NCBI RefSeq assembly: GCF_023920705.1
Contig: NZ_CP094657.1
Span: forward strand, 3,162,001 to 3,226,000
Direction of reading: 5' to 3'
From: Acinetobacter sp. XS-4
Lineage (GTDB): Bacteria; Pseudomonadota; Gammaproteobacteria; Pseudomonadales; Moraxellaceae
DNA: 64,000 nt
Of this stretch, positions 17,537 to 28,730 are shown in pieces (positions within the stretch are counted from its first letter, which is position 1; each line of letters starts with the position of its first letter). The notes under the pieces are model-generated. The model saw only the letters and a program-made list of their open reading frames with translations, had not been told where the DNA came from and did not search any database. The position numbers and the translations under genes are program-made.

Positions 17537-19001
17537 TGCACAAGTTCATCAACTGTATATCCATGGACGCTACGTTAACGCAACCAGTGGAAAAACATTT
17601 AATAGTATTAACCCTGCTAACGGCGAGACAATCGCGACTCTTCAACAGGCTTCTGAACAAGATATTGAAGCTGCTGTACAAAGTGCCCAACAAGGACAAA
17701 AAATCTGGGCTGCCATGACTGCCATGGAGCGTTCACGTATTTTGCGTCGTGCTGTCGACATTCTTCGTGAACGTAATGATGAGCTTGCCCGTCTTGAAAC
17801 ACTCGATACAGGTAAAGCTTTTAGTGAAACATCTACAGTCGACATTGTGACTGGTGCAGATGTACTCGAATATTACGCAGGACTTGCAACCGCCATTCAA
17901 GGTGAACAAGTTCCGCTTCGCGAATCAAGTTTCTTTTATACACGCCGTGAACCTTTAGGCGTAGTTGCTGGTATTGGCGCTTGGAACTATCCAATCCAAA
18001 TTGCTCTATGGAAATCTGCCCCTGCCCTTGCTGCTGGTAACGCCATGATTTTCAAACCAAGTGAAACCACTCCACTTACTGCATTTAAACTTGCAGAAAT
18101 CTATACAGAAGCAGGCGTTCCAGACGGCGTATTTAACGTGGTGCAAGGTGCTGGTCGTGAAATTGGTCAGTGGCTCACTGAACATCCTGTGATTGAAAAA
18201 ATCTCATTCACTGGTGGTGTGGAAACTGGCAAAAAAGTTATGGCAAGCGCTGCTGGCTCTACACTTAAAGAAGTGACCATGGAACTTGGTGGTAAATCAC
18301 CACTGATTATTTGTGAAGATGCCGACCTGAACCGTGCCGCAGATATTGCAGTCATGGCGAACTTCTTTAGCTCAGGTCAGGTATGTACCAACGGTACACG
18401 TGTATTCATTCCAAAATCACTTTTAGCTGACTTTGAAAAAGCAGTTGTAGAGCGTGTAAAACGTATTCGCATTGGCGACCCGATGGCTGAAGACACAAAC
18501 TTTGGTCCACTCACCAGCTTCCCTCATATGGAAAAAGTGTTGTCTTTCATTGAGTCAGGCAAACAACAAGGCGCTAAAGTGTTAATTGGTGGTGGCCGCG
18601 CAACAGAAGGTGAACTTGCCAAGGGCGCTTATGTACTACCAACTGTATTTAGCGACTGCACCGACCAGATGGCCATTGTTCAAGAAGAAATTTTTGGACC
18701 AGTCATGAGCATTTTAAGCTATGAAACCGAAGAAGAAGTGATTCAACGTGCTAACGATACCACCTTTGGTTTAGCTGCTGGCGTTGTTACTCAAGACATT
18801 AGCCGCGCTCATCGCATTATTCACCAAATTGAAGCTGGTATTTGCTGGATTAACACGTGGGGCGAATCACCTGCCGAGATGCCAGTCGGTGGCTACAAAC
18901 AATCTGGCGTGGGCCGTGAAAATGGCTTAACCACACTTGGGCACTATACCCGTATCAAATCTATTCAAGTTGAACTTGGCGATTATCAAAGCATTTTTTA
19001 A
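17529..19001 (+). CDS. betB: Betaine aldehyde dehydrogenase
   Basis: A 490-residue NAD(P)-dependent aldehyde dehydrogenase, the usual BetB length, starting [16 protein letters not shown] at 17529 inside the 3' end of betI. Seen: [22 protein letters not shown] (cofactor site), [11 protein letters not shown], the general-base glutamate in MELGGKSP, and the catalytic cysteine at residue 286 in [11 protein letters not shown]. It oxidises betaine aldehyde to glycine betaine, the second step after BetA. Confidence 0.96.
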   Translation: MSDAQVHQLYIHGRYVNATSGKTFNSINPANGETIATLQQASEQDIEAAVQSAQQGQKIWAAMTAMERSRILRRAVDILRERNDELARLETLDTGKAFSETSTVDIVTGADVLEYYAGLATAIQGEQVPLRESSFFYTRREPLGVVAGIGAWNYPIQIALWKSAPALAAGNAMIFKPSETTPLTAFKLAEIYTEAGVPDGVFNVVQGAGREIGQWLTEHPVIEKISFTGGVETGKKVMASAAGSTLKEVTMELGGKSPLIICEDADLNRAADIAVMANFFSSGQVCTNGTRVFIPKSLLADFEKAVVERVKRIRIGDPMAEDTNFGPLTSFPHMEKVLSFIESGKQQGAKVLIGGGRATEGELAKGAYVLPTVFSDCTDQMAIVQEEIFGPVMSILSYETEEEVIQRANDTTFGLAAGVVTQDISRAHRIIHQIEAGICWINTWGESPAEMPVGGYKQSGVGRENGLTTLGHYTRIKSIQVELGDYQSIF

Positions 19002-19096
19002 TGCCTCAATTGCTCTAAACACGTCAACCTAAATCACATATGCCGAGCAGTCTTTATAGATTGCTCAGGCAAACTGTTAGTAAAAAAAGGATAGTT

Positions 19097-20755
19097 ATGA
19101 ATATTAAAGAATATGATTACATTATTATTGGCGCAGGATCTGCCGGAAATGTACTTGCTGCGCGTCTAACTGAAGACAAAGATACCACCGTTTTACTGCT
19201 AGAAGCAGGCGGCCCAGATTATCGCTTGGATTTCCGTACACAAATGCCAGCAGCTTTGGCCTACCCTCTTCAAGGTCGTCGCTACAACTGGGCTTATTTA
19301 ACCGACCCAGAACCGCACATGAATAACCGCCGTATGGAATGTGGTCGTGGTAAAGGTTTGGGTGGCTCATCTTTAATTAATGGCATGTGCTATATCCGTG
19401 GTAACGCAATGGATCTAGAGCAATGGGCAACTCATAAAGGCCTTGAAAACTGGTCTTATGCCGACTGTTTGCCTTACTATAAAAAAGCCGAAACGCGTGA
19501 CATTGGTGAAAATGACTACCATGGCGGCAATGGTCCTGTGTCCGTTGCTACACCTAAAAATGGTAACAATGTCTTGTTCCATGCCATGGTTGAAGCTGGT
19601 GTACAAGCAGGTTACCCACGTACTGATGACTTAAATGGTTACCAGCAAGAAGGTTTTGGTCCAATGGATCGCACGGTTACCCCAAAAGGTCGCCGCTCAA
19701 GCACTGCGCGTGGATATTTGGATATGGCAAAAGGTCGTCCAAACCTGACTATTTTGACTCACGCTACGACCAATAAAATCTTGTTTAATCAAAAACAAGC
19801 GATTGGTGTCGAATATATTATTGGTGCTGATAAAAACAACTTACAACGTGCCTTAGCTAAACGTGAAGTGTTGCTGTGTGCAGGTGCAATTGCTTCACCT
19901 CAGATTTTACAGCGCTCGGGTGTTGGTGAAAGCACTTTCTTAAAATCAATGGACATTGATATCGTTCATGATTTACCGGGTGTAGGTGAAAACCTGCAAG
20001 ACCACTTAGAAATGTACTTGCAATATAAATGTAAGCAACCCGTTTCTTTATACCCTGCCTTGAAATGGTATAACCAACCTGCTATTGGTGCCGAGTGGTT
20101 GTTTAACGGTACAGGTATTGGTGCAAGCAACCAGTTTGAAGCGGGCGGATTTATCCGTAGTTCAGATGAATTCAAATGGCCAAACATTCAGTACCATTTC
20201 TTGCCAGTTGCCATTAACTACAATGGTAGTAATGCAGTGAAAGAACATGGTTTTCAGGCACACGTAGGTTCAATGCGTTCCCCTTCACGTGGTCGTATTA
20301 GACTTAAATCAAAAGATCCGTTTGAGCATCCAAGCATCTTGTTTAACTACATGTCGAGTGAGCAAGACTGGCGTGAGTTCCGTGATGCAATTCGTATTAC
20401 CCGAGAAATCATGCAGCAACCTGCACTTGATCCATATCGCGGTGAAGAAATTAGTCCGGGTAAACATTTGCAAACCGATGCAGAGCTTGATGATTTTGTT
20501 CGTAACCATGCTGAAACCGCTTACCATCCGTCTTGTAGTTGTAAGATGGGTGAAGACGAGATGGCTGTAGTTGACGGTCAAGGCCGCGTACATGGAATGA
20601 ATGGTTTACGTGTAGTTGATGCCTCAATTATGCCACTCATTATTACTGGTAACTTAAATGCAACCACCATTATGATTGCCGAGAAAATTGCAGACCAGAT
20701 TCGTGGGCGTGAAGCACTACCACGTTCAACTGCACCATTCTATGTAGCTTCATAA
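19097..20755 (+). CDS. betA: Choline dehydrogenase
   Basis: A 552-residue GMC oxidoreductase. The FAD dinucleotide fold [17 protein letters not shown] is near the N-terminus, the GMC signatures [20 protein letters not shown] and [15 protein letters not shown] follow, and the catalytic His/Asn region is [10 protein letters not shown]...NLNATT. The ATG at 19097 has AAAAGG upstream; an earlier in-frame ATG at 19040 lacks one. It oxidises choline to betaine aldehyde, feeding BetB. A 10-bp hairpin follows. Confidence 0.96.
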   Translation: MNIKEYDYIIIGAGSAGNVLAARLTEDKDTTVLLLEAGGPDYRLDFRTQMPAALAYPLQGRRYNWAYLTDPEPHMNNRRMECGRGKGLGGSSLINGMCYIRGNAMDLEQWATHKGLENWSYADCLPYYKKAETRDIGENDYHGGNGPVSVATPKNGNNVLFHAMVEAGVQAGYPRTDDLNGYQQEGFGPMDRTVTPKGRRSSTARGYLDMAKGRPNLTILTHATTNKILFNQKQAIGVEYIIGADKNNLQRALAKREVLLCAGAIASPQILQRSGVGESTFLKSMDIDIVHDLPGVGENLQDHLEMYLQYKCKQPVSLYPALKWYNQPAIGAEWLFNGTGIGASNQFEAGGFIRSSDEFKWPNIQYHFLPVAINYNGSNAVKEHGFQAHVGSMRSPSRGRIRLKSKDPFEHPSILFNYMSSEQDWREFRDAIRITREIMQQPALDPYRGEEISPGKHLQTDAELDDFVRNHAETAYHPSCSCKMGEDEMAVVDGQGRVHGMNGLRVVDASIMPLIITGNLNATTIMIAEKIADQIRGREALPRSTAPFYVAS

Positions 20756-20762
20756 AGTTTTA

Positions 20763-20795
20763 AAGGGCATATTTCTTATACAGAGATATGCCCTT
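20763..20795 (+). terminator. Terminator after betA
   Basis: AAGGGCATAT (20763-20772) pairs with ATATGCCCTT (20786-20795), followed by AATTTAATCTTT. Confidence 0.75.
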
Positions 20796-21264
20796 AATTT
20801 AATCTTTATCGTCTAAATATTAATAAGAACTATGTATGACAGAAAATAAGCGCTTGCAAAGAGCTTATTTACATCAATATCACATGCAACAAAAATCATC
20901 TATGTTTATATATCTATATTCTTCAAATGATTTAACTTTAACCAAATAAAAATTATTAAATATATTTCAAATACTTAATTTCAAATAATGATTGAAAATT
21001 ATCTTATTAAAGCTCATTTTGATCAAATATAAATCATATTTATGATTTTGATGAACCCCATTTATTATAAAAATTGTCTTGTCAATGCAAAATTAGTCTA
21101 AAATATAGAGTGTTTGCGATAATCCCAAGTAATTTTTATTTTTTTCGAAGTTCTCTAATTTTGAGAATTCAGTTTCGCATTTATATCCATTTTGTCTGGA
21201 TACGCTGTCTAGGTTTCCTCACTCCTTAAGTGACTCAAATAACTTATTTTAAGGTCCCCCTTAC
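20796..21264. other. 470-bp AT-rich leader region upstream of mqo
   Basis: No ORF was recognised. The region is strongly AT-rich and ends with AAGGTCCCCC just before the mqo ATG. Probably contains the mqo promoter and a long untranslated leader; no specific operator was identified. Confidence 0.5.
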
Positions 21265-22905
21265 ATGAAAAAGTTTTTGAAATACCTTCTGGTATTAATC
21301 ATTCTTATTCTAATTGCAGGTATTGTTTTCTTGTTTAGACCAACTGCGTCAAAACAAGTCGAAACTGCAAAAGATGAACCAGTTGTTGATGCTGTCCTTG
21401 TTGGCGGCGGCATCATGAGTGCCACTCTTGGTACTTATTTCACCGAGCTTGAACCAAACTGGCAAATTCGTATGTATGAACGTCTTGACCAAGTTGCTCA
21501 AGAAAGTTCAAACGGTTTTAACAATGCCGGAACAGGCCACTCTGGCTTTATGGAAATGAACTATACCGAAGAAAAAAACGGTAAGATGGAAATTGTCAAA
21601 GCTGAAAAAGTTGCTTCTCAATTTGAAGTAGCGAAACAGTTTTGGTCATATCAGGTAAAACAAGGCGTTTTAGCTGAACCTAAATCATTCATTAATCCAG
21701 TTCCGCACATTGCTTTCGTTTGGGGCGATAACGTTCAATTCTTAGAAAAACGTTATGCTGCCATGATTCAAAGCCCGCTGTTCAAAGGCATGAAATTTAC
21801 TGAAGACCCAGCTGTGATTAAACAATGGGCGCCTTTAGTAATGAACGATCGTGACCCTAGTCAAAAAGTTGCAGCAACCCGTATGGATGTTGGCTCTGAC
21901 GTAAACTATGGTTCTATCACTAAACAATTAGTGAATCGTTTAGACCAAAACCCGAATTTCAAATTACAGACTTCAACCGAAGTAACTGGCATCAGCCAAA
22001 ATGATGACAAAACTTGGACTGTGTCTTTCAAAAATTTGAAAACTGGTAAAGTAGATCACGTTAAAACACGTTTTGTATTTATCGGTGCAGGTGGTGCAGC
22101 AGTTAAATTATTGCAACTTACTGGTTTACCAGAAGCTAAACAATATGCTGGCTTCCCTGTAGGTGGCGAGTTCTTAATTACTGATAACCCAGCAATTACA
22201 GCAGAGCACACAGCGAAAGTTTATGGCCGTGCTGAACTCGGTGCTCCTCCAATGTCTGTACCACATATTGATACACGTTATATCGACGGTAAAAAATATG
22301 TATTGTTTGGACCATTTGCAACGTATTCAAACAAGTTCCTGAAAAATGGTTCTCAGCTTGATTTACTTGCATCAACCAACAAAAACAACGTTTTACCAAT
22401 GACCACTGTTGGTCTGGAAAACCTTGATCTTGTTAAATACTTGGTAAGCCAAGTAATGATGTCAGACCAAGACCGTCTAAATGAACTTCGTAAATACTAC
22501 CCAGATGCGAAAGCTGAAGACTGGCGTTTAAGCCAAGGTGGTCAACGTGTTCAGATCATCAAAAAAGAACCAGGTAAACCAGCAACGCTTCAATTCGGTA
22601 CAGAAATCTTTGCGTCAAAAGATGGTGCTGTAACTGCATTGTTAGGTGCGTCTCCGGGTGCTTCGACTTCTCCATACATCATGCTTAACTTGCTTGAAAA
22701 AGCTTTCCCTCAACAAACTGAAGGTAAGTGGAATCAGAAGCTTCATGAAATTGTAGTGTCTTATAAACAAGACTTGAGCAAAGACCCTGTATTACTTGAC
22801 AAAGTTCGTCAATACACAAGTTCTACGCTTGGCTTGAACTACACATCTCCGTTCAAAGCTGCAAACGATGAAACTGCTGCTGCCCCAGTTGCAAAAGCAA
22901 ACTAA
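21265..22905 (+). CDS. mqo: Malate:quinone oxidoreductase
   Basis: A 546-residue FAD-dependent [19 protein letters not shown] forms the dinucleotide fold, and [29 protein letters not shown] and [15 protein letters not shown] are family blocks; [22 protein letters not shown] is the C-terminal FAD contact. MQO oxidises malate to oxaloacetate and passes electrons to quinone in the TCA cycle. The N-terminus carries an extra hydrophobic anchor, [18 protein letters not shown], so the enzyme looks tethered to the membrane. Confidence 0.95.
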   Translation: MKKFLKYLLVLIILILIAGIVFLFRPTASKQVETAKDEPVVDAVLVGGGIMSATLGTYFTELEPNWQIRMYERLDQVAQESSNGFNNAGTGHSGFMEMNYTEEKNGKMEIVKAEKVASQFEVAKQFWSYQVKQGVLAEPKSFINPVPHIAFVWGDNVQFLEKRYAAMIQSPLFKGMKFTEDPAVIKQWAPLVMNDRDPSQKVAATRMDVGSDVNYGSITKQLVNRLDQNPNFKLQTSTEVTGISQNDDKTWTVSFKNLKTGKVDHVKTRFVFIGAGGAAVKLLQLTGLPEAKQYAGFPVGGEFLITDNPAITAEHTAKVYGRAELGAPPMSVPHIDTRYIDGKKYVLFGPFATYSNKFLKNGSQLDLLASTNKNNVLPMTTVGLENLDLVKYLVSQVMMSDQDRLNELRKYYPDAKAEDWRLSQGGQRVQIIKKEPGKPATLQFGTEIFASKDGAVTALLGASPGASTSPYIMLNLLEKAFPQQTEGKWNQKLHEIVVSYKQDLSKDPVLLDKVRQYTSSTLGLNYTSPFKAANDETAAAPVAKAN

Positions 22906-22930
22906 GTTTGACGATGTATAAGTAAAATAT

Positions 22931-22960
22931 CAAAAGGATGAATTTCGATTCGTCCTTTTG
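22931..22960 (+). terminator. Terminator after mqo
   Basis: CAAAAGGATGAA (22931-22942) pairs with TTCGTCCTTTTG (22949-22960) with one G-U, then TTTTTT. A TTG start for the next frame falls inside this stem and is therefore rejected. Confidence 0.85.
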
Positions 22961-22996
22961 TTTTTTAAGCCCTCACTTGAGATACTTAGATTCGCT

Positions 22997-23467
22997 ATGA
23001 CGCCTTTAAAATCAACACCTCACCTCTTATCATTTTGTTTTAAGCTCGTGCTTGTTTTGCTACTGGCTTATCTGTTGTTAAGCGGATTTTATATGTGGAT
23101 GATTGGTGGTACAGCAATTTATATCAGCTCCGCGATGTTACTTACTATAACTGCTTATGCATTTAAGCTCGGCAAATATCAAAAACTATGTTCTGTTTTA
23201 AATGTGCTCATGAGTGCAGCTGCGTTATATTTCAGTGCCGCCCATTTATTTTTCTCTCCTATTCAATCCTTGATATTTTTACCTGCGCTGTTTTTTATTC
23301 TATTAGCATTCACGCCACCAGATAAAACTCGCAACGTATATAAAATTTTAATATTCATCAGTTTATTGATTTGGTCAGGCATACACTTTACCCAGCTTGA
23401 GCAACTTCAAGCCTATTATCAAACCCAGCACACAGGTGAAAGCTGGCAACAATTTGGCGCGTTATAA
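22997..23467 (+). CDS. Small integral membrane protein, unknown function
   Basis: A 156-residue protein starting MTPLKSTPHLL at 22997, chosen because earlier starts fall in the mqo terminator. Four to five hydrophobic segments are evident, including FCFKLVLVLLLAYLLLSGFYMW and SLIFLPALFFILLAF; the C-terminal tail TQLEQLQAYYQTQHTGESWQQFGAL is polar. No family recognised. The real but unremarkable codon use and the plus-strand position between mqo and mmuM support expression. Confidence 0.7.
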   Translation: MTPLKSTPHLLSFCFKLVLVLLLAYLLLSGFYMWMIGGTAIYISSAMLLTITAYAFKLGKYQKLCSVLNVLMSAAALYFSAAHLFFSPIQSLIFLPALFFILLAFTPPDKTRNVYKILIFISLLIWSGIHFTQLEQLQAYYQTQHTGESWQQFGAL

Positions 23468-23683
23468 GATCATTTTTTATTCTATATTTCCAAATAAATA
23501 CACACTCTTTTTCACATGAAGTTCATCAGTAAAACTGAACATCATCTACAGAAATCCTTTTAAGAAAAAATATTCATAACAATCTAATTTATTTAGAAAT
23601 ATATCGAGCATATTCGCGATTGAACACGACTCATCTACACGCTAGATTACACAAATATTTTTTCTCCCTTTATGTTGTAATTT

Positions 23684-24556
23684 ATGAAGATTTTAGATGG
23701 TGGTTTAGGCCGTGAATTGGCCCGTCGTGGCGCTCCGTTTCGTCAACCAGAGTGGTCTGCTCTCGCACTGATTGAAGCACCAGAAACAGTAAAAGAAGTA
23801 CATCTCGATTTTATTAACGCTGGTTCAGAAGTTATTACGACGAACAACTACGCTGTTGTGCCTTTTCATATTGGACAAGAACGCTTTGAAACTGACGGCG
23901 TGCGTTTAATTCAAGTTGCCATCGAACAAGCAAAAAATGCAGTTAAAGAAAGTGGCAAAAATGTCAAAATCGCAGGGTGCTTACCACCATTATTTGGTTC
24001 TTACCGTGCAGACTTATTCCAACCTGAACAGGCTAAAAACCTTGCTGAGCCAATCATTAATACATTGGCACCAGAGGTTGATTTCTGGCTCGCTGAAACT
24101 CAATCGTGCTTAAAAGAAGTCGAAACAGTTCATGCGCTATTACCAAAAGATGGTAAAGACTATTGGGTGTCATTCACGCTGCAAGACGAAATCAAACATG
24201 AACAAGCGCTACTTCGCTCAGGCGAAAATATGCAACAAGTGGCTAATTTCATCAAACAATCAAATGCCAAAGCAGTGTTGTTTAACTGCTGCCAACCTGA
24301 AGTGATCTTGCAAGCAATTAATGAAATTAAAGGACTCATTCCAGAGTCTGTACAAATTGGCGCCTATGCCAATGCTTTCCCACCGCAAGATGAAAGTGCT
24401 ACTGCCAACGATGGTCTGGATGAAATTCGTAAAGACTTAGATGCTCCAGCTTATCTTGGTTTTGCTAAACAGTGGCAACAAGCAGGTGCAAGTCTAGTCG
24501 GCGGCTGCTGTGGCATTGGCCCAGAACACATTGCTGAACTTTCTCAATTTTTTTAA
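23684..24556 (+). CDS. mmuM: Homocysteine S-methyltransferase
   Basis: A 290-residue S-methyltransferase of the MmuM/betaine-homocysteine type. ILDGGLGRELARRG opens the barrel. The zinc cysteines are seen as NCCQPE and GGCCGIGPEHI. It transfers a methyl group, typically from S-methylmethionine, to homocysteine to give methionine. It is 12 bases upstream of an amino acid permease gene, the same pairing as mmuP-mmuM of enterobacteria, which supports use of an imported methyl donor. Confidence 0.92.
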   Translation: MKILDGGLGRELARRGAPFRQPEWSALALIEAPETVKEVHLDFINAGSEVITTNNYAVVPFHIGQERFETDGVRLIQVAIEQAKNAVKESGKNVKIAGCLPPLFGSYRADLFQPEQAKNLAEPIINTLAPEVDFWLAETQSCLKEVETVHALLPKDGKDYWVSFTLQDEIKHEQALLRSGENMQQVANFIKQSNAKAVLFNCCQPEVILQAINEIKGLIPESVQIGAYANAFPPQDESATANDGLDEIRKDLDAPAYLGFAKQWQQAGASLVGGCCGIGPEHIAELSQFF

Positions 24557-24568
24557 AGAATAAATACC

Positions 24569-25903
24569 ATGTCTGCTGCCAAAATTGGACTATTGTCTCT
24601 TACAGCGCTGGTCTTTAGTTCTATGGTGGGGTCAGGCGTATTTAGCCTTCCCCAAAATATGGCTCAAGTCGCTAACGGCTCTGCCCTTCTTGTTGCATGG
24701 CTCATTACTGGGGTCGGCATTATTTTCTTGGCGCTCACGCTATTACATTTAACACGTCAACGCCCAGATTTAGACGGTGGTATTTATAACTATGCACGGG
24801 AAGGCTTTGGCGACCTGATCGGGTTTTGCTCGGCTTGGGGCTATTGGTTATGTACCACCATTGGTATTGTCGGTTATGTCGTAATTGCCTTTTCAGGTGT
24901 CGGCATGTTTACCGATAGCAAAGACCATATTATTTTTGGTGAAGGTAATACCCTCTACTCTCTCATTGGCTCAAGCATTTTTGTATGGCTGGTGCACTGG
25001 TTAGTGAGTCGAGGCATTAAAGAAGCAGCTGTTGTGAATTTACTGGCGACTATTGCCAAAATCATTCCAATGGTGGTTTTTATCTTCTTTACTTTCATTG
25101 CTTTTAAGTTTGATTTGTTCAGACTCAACTTAAATGACTTTTCTTTAAAAGTGCCACTTTGGCAGCAAGTAAAAGACCTGATGCTAATTACACTTTGGGT
25201 ATTTACCGGTATTGAAGGTGCTGTGGTTTTATCATCACGTGCAAAAAACCGTTATGACATTGGTAAAGCGACCATTTTAGGTGTGTTACTGGCGTTAAGT
25301 TTTTACGTCATGGTCACAGTATTGGCTTATGGTGTGGTGAGTCGTGAGGCCCTTGCTGGCATGCACAACCCATCAATGGCAACCATCTTGCAGCAACTGA
25401 TCGGTTTACCGGGCACAATCGTTATTACTATCGGGCTTATTATTTCAGTTTCTTCGTCTTATTTAAGCTGGACATTATTCGCCACTGAAATTCCATATTT
25501 GGCTGCAAAAAATGGTGCATTTCCGAAATTATTTTTAAAGAATAATCAAAACAATGTACCCATTTCATCACTTTGGCTAACCACCATTGTGGTACAAGGT
25601 GCTTTGATTGCGGTGTATTTTTTCAATAAAAACTACACCCAACTTTTATTAATTTCATCGGTCATGATTTTGCTGCCTTATTTTCTGGTGTCGGCTTTTT
25701 ATCTTAAGGAATCCATTCGCCATAAACGCACGCCGCATATTGCCATTGCAAGTGTTGCTTCCATTTATGCACTTTGGTTGCTCTATGCCGCGGGATTAGA
25801 TTTATTACTTCTGTCTGTAGTGTTGTATTTGGTCGGCTTGATTATTTTTTCAATCAGCTATTTTGAGCATAAAAAATCGCTCAAACAAAATCAGCTTAAT
25901 TAA
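24569..25903 (+). CDS. APC family amino acid permease, next to mmuM
   Basis: A 444-residue APC carrier with about twelve helices. The helix-1 substrate motif reads SSMVGSGVFSLPQNMA, and WVFTGIEGAVVLSSRA is helix 6. Sequence style is like basic amino acid antiporters of the ArcD/YdgI group. The tight spacing after mmuM makes S-methylmethionine or a related amino acid a reasonable substrate, but this is inference. A hairpin follows, facing the convergent lipoprotein gene. Confidence 0.85.
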   Translation: MSAAKIGLLSLTALVFSSMVGSGVFSLPQNMAQVANGSALLVAWLITGVGIIFLALTLLHLTRQRPDLDGGIYNYAREGFGDLIGFCSAWGYWLCTTIGIVGYVVIAFSGVGMFTDSKDHIIFGEGNTLYSLIGSSIFVWLVHWLVSRGIKEAAVVNLLATIAKIIPMVVFIFFTFIAFKFDLFRLNLNDFSLKVPLWQQVKDLMLITLWVFTGIEGAVVLSSRAKNRYDIGKATILGVLLALSFYVMVTVLAYGVVSREALAGMHNPSMATILQQLIGLPGTIVITIGLIISVSSSYLSWTLFATEIPYLAAKNGAFPKLFLKNNQNNVPISSLWLTTIVVQGALIAVYFFNKNYTQLLLISSVMILLPYFLVSAFYLKESIRHKRTPHIAIASVASIYALWLLYAAGLDLLLLSVVLYLVGLIIFSISYFEHKKSLKQNQLN

Positions 25904-25910
25904 TCATTTC

Positions 25911-25940
25911 AACCACTGTTGAGTCATTTCAGCAGTGGTT
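25911..25940. terminator. Terminator between convergent genes
   Basis: AACCACTG (25911-25918) pairs with CAGTGGTT (25933-25940), followed by TTCTG on the plus strand. It separates the permease gene from the lipase-like gene. Confidence 0.65.
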
Positions 25941-25958
25941 TTCTGAAAATAAAATTTT

Positions 25959-27872
25959 CTATTTTGAAGGCTGTGACTGCTTTAAATGCAACCGTAAAAT
26001 ACGGCGTAATTCTAAAATCGCTTCTGGGGTAGTTTGAATTGAATGCCCGCCCTTAATCATCAGTTCCGACTGTTCACCACCTAAATGTGAACTTTGATAA
26101 GGTACAATTCCATCGCTGCTTTTTAACTTATCAGTCGTCCCATCAATATTGCCCATAATCGAATGATAGACCACATTGGACGAAGGCTGAATGGCTTGCG
26201 TAAGCTGCATAAAACTAGAAGAACGGCTTAAATTACTCGCCCCGTTTTCAATTAAACCTTTTCTGAGCTTTGTGTTTTTCTCATCTCTCATTTCGACCGC
26301 AATAAAGAAATCGGCTGGCAAACGAATAACACGGCGCGCAATTTGGGTAAACCATCGGTCAGCGTAGTCTGTGCCATGATGCGGTGCCGAAACAAAAATA
26401 ACCCGCTTAAAATAAGGCAAAGCTTTGAACTGAAAGCGCTCTTGAATCACTGGATTTTCTTTTAAACGATTTAACTGCGCTTCATTCATTTTTTGCATGG
26501 CTAAATCTGAAACATCGGCATCACTTACCAAGAGGCGGCTAATCACTCCGCCCATACTATGCCCGACCAGCACTGCATCGTGTGCAGCGTAGCTATCTTT
26601 AGCAACATTTTGAAAAGCTTGATTCAACAATGAATAAATCTGAAAACGGCTTTCAAAAATCGGCATATTGGTTGAATAAAACACTTGCCAAACTTGATAA
26701 TTATTTCTTAATTCGGCATCACCCATAATATCGTTGGTCAAACTTACCCACGCCTCTGGACTACTTGCCAAGCCATGAACAAATACAATGATTTTCTTAT
26801 TAGGGTTAAAGGGTTCCAGCATATATAAATGCGGCATGATCAAATTGGTTTCTTTATTAATTAAAGACCAATAGCCTGCTGCACCTAAATTATATTTCGA
26901 CAGCCAAAGTCCATAAGGTGCCGAATAGTTTGCAGTAAGCGGATAGTCCACACCTTCAACCTTTACACGGTCTTGTCGATATGGATCGAACATCGCAATT
27001 TCTAAATCTGCTCCAGCAATGACCTGATCTGCTGTGGCTTTTTGTTTTGGGTAAGCAATGGCAGTGACTGGAAAGAAGCGTGGTAAATGGATGTTGGGAT
27101 TATTCTGATGAGCATAAAAAGCATCGGGGTCTAAAATGAAGCCGTGATTTACATCATTTTCTTTACGCCCGACAATAAATTCTGCCCCTAAACCATCCTT
27201 ACGGTTAACGGTATTAAAGCCAGAAAAGTTCATGTTATAGCTTGAGCGAAAAGTATCGACTTCAATTTTTTGTACATCTACGGCATGGTCAAAATTGACG
27301 TGGTACTCATGCCCATCTGCTTTAAGCAGCGGTGGAAAACGATGCGTATTTAAATGATTAAAATACGTGGTCATTAACTTCGATAAGGCAACGTTATAAA
27401 AAATACGCACCTGATTTTGCCGATGGTCAAATACCCGATCGAATGGCGACTCTTCAGAGTCAAATAAATAGACATAACTATAGCGTAAGCTTTTATCAAA
27501 CAACGCCAACTCTTGCTCAAGGCAACTGTTACTTTTATGAATGACATTACACTGGCTGCTACGCCCAACATCTAAAGCCTTGGCTAAATAGATTTCACTG
27601 AGCGCAGCATAGCGTTCTTCTCGGCTGCTATTTTCAGACAAGCTCTGAATTTTATTTAAACAATCATCAAAATTTTGCAGACAAGATTTTTCATTTTTTT
27701 TGACCAAATACAGTAAGTTTTGGGTTTGATGGCTTAAGGTGCCGTCGGTCAGAATACTTTCATTCTTACTTTTTAAAGCATTGCTTAAATTACTTTCTTT
27801 TAAATTAATGACCTGACAGCCACTGAGCAAAGCCATTATTGTTATGATTGAATAATGGTAAGACTTTGTCAT
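25959..27872 (-). CDS. Lipase-like alpha/beta hydrolase lipoprotein
   Basis: A 637-residue protein starting MTKSYHYSIITIMALLSGCQ at 27872, where AAGGA lies upstream and the LLSGC lipobox predicts a lipid-anchored exported protein. The C-terminal half is an alpha/beta hydrolase: IVFVHGLASSPEAW (oxyanion loop), the nucleophile elbow GHSMGG, and IKGGHSIQTTPEA with the likely catalytic histidine. The N-terminal 300 residues have no recognised fold. Probably an outer-membrane or periplasmic esterase/lipase; the substrate is unknown. Confidence 0.85.
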   Translation of the reverse strand: MTKSYHYSIITIMALLSGCQVINLKESNLSNALKSKNESILTDGTLSHQTQNLLYLVKKNEKSCLQNFDDCLNKIQSLSENSSREERYAALSEIYLAKALDVGRSSQCNVIHKSNSCLEQELALFDKSLRYSYVYLFDSEESPFDRVFDHRQNQVRIFYNVALSKLMTTYFNHLNTHRFPPLLKADGHEYHVNFDHAVDVQKIEVDTFRSSYNMNFSGFNTVNRKDGLGAEFIVGRKENDVNHGFILDPDAFYAHQNNPNIHLPRFFPVTAIAYPKQKATADQVIAGADLEIAMFDPYRQDRVKVEGVDYPLTANYSAPYGLWLSKYNLGAAGYWSLINKETNLIMPHLYMLEPFNPNKKIIVFVHGLASSPEAWVSLTNDIMGDAELRNNYQVWQVFYSTNMPIFESRFQIYSLLNQAFQNVAKDSYAAHDAVLVGHSMGGVISRLLVSDADVSDLAMQKMNEAQLNRLKENPVIQERFQFKALPYFKRVIFVSAPHHGTDYADRWFTQIARRVIRLPADFFIAVEMRDEKNTKLRKGLIENGASNLSRSSSFMQLTQAIQPSSNVVYHSIMGNIDGTTDKLKSSDGIVPYQSSHLGGEQSELMIKGGHSIQTTPEAILELRRILRLHLKQSQPSK

Positions 27873-27970
27873 TGTGCATTCCTTAATCGAATGTATTCCC
27901 CATCTGGTCATTATGCCTGTAAAGCAGTGAAGGAACAATTTCGCCTCAGCTTTCGGTTTCCTTTATTGCG

Positions 27971-28008
27971 AAAAAAAGCCTGAACTCATTTTAATTCAGG
28001 CTTTTTTT
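27971..28008. terminator. Terminator after the DUF1275 gene
   Basis: GCCTGAA (27978-27984) pairs with TTCAGGC (27995-28001), flanked by A7 on the left and T7 on the right, so it can act on both strands. Confidence 0.88.
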
Positions 28009-28022
28009 ATTATTTTTTCTAA

Positions 28023-28730
28023 TCAAGCTTGGTTAAACTTCTGCTGTGAAGCTAAATATGAGAAATAGAAAATTGGTAAGATAAACGGCGCTACACTCCA
28101 GAAGTCAAAATAGACATAGAGAATCGCTCCCAAGAAAGCACCAATTACAAACCCAATCACAATACTCGCGCTTTTCAGAAAACTTGCCCGATTGGCTGCA
28201 TTATTGTTTTTAAGCAAGTTGGCAATATCAATACCAAGCTGCGTGGTGTTACCTGTCATCATGGTACTTGGGCTAATATTTTTAATTAGCGTTTTGCTGG
28301 AAGTATTACGAATAGCTAAAGCAATTAAACCCAACCCGCCTGTTACTGCAACTGTTAGCGCATCCGGATTTTTAAATGGCTCGAAGTAAAGCCCTGCCAC
28401 CATAAAGGCACACAGGAAAATTGCTTCAAATAAAAATAAATAAGACAGTGTTTTGTGCTTGACCTGACTACGGTCAATTAACAGTTTGGTGATCACCACT
28501 GTCAAAATAAATAGCGGAATAGCAGCGAGCTTAATCCATATACCAGCCCCGCCTTTAACCCATGCAGCACCTGCCAACACTAAGTTTCCCGTAACATGAG
28601 CGGTAAAAAAACCAAACAGCGCAATAAAACCAATGGTATCAATTGCCCCACCCACCATGGTCAGTAAAACAGGATCTCGACATATCGCCCAGGTACTTTC
28701 TGTTTCTTTTTGAATTGGGGTATCTGCCAT
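28023..28730 (-). CDS. DUF1275 (YoaK-type) membrane protein
   Basis: A 235-residue protein with six hydrophobic segments and the DUF1275 pieces GGAIDTIGFIALFGFFTAHVTGNLVLAG and SPSTMMTGNTTQLGIDIA. The family has no settled function. Single gene with its own terminator; the next gene upstream is divergent. Confidence 0.88.
   Translation of the reverse strand: MADTPIQKETESTWAICRDPVLLTMVGGAIDTIGFIALFGFFTAHVTGNLVLAGAAWVKGGAGIWIKLAAIPLFILTVVITKLLIDRSQVKHKTLSYLFLFEAIFLCAFMVAGLYFEPFKNPDALTVAVTGGLGLIALAIRNTSSKTLIKNISPSTMMTGNTTQLGIDIANLLKNNNAANRASFLKSASIVIGFVIGAFLGAILYVYFDFWSVAPFILPIFYFSYLASQQKFNQA

Noticed and set aside
22958..22996. Earlier TTG start for the small membrane protein
   Set aside because: It falls within the right arm of the mqo terminator.
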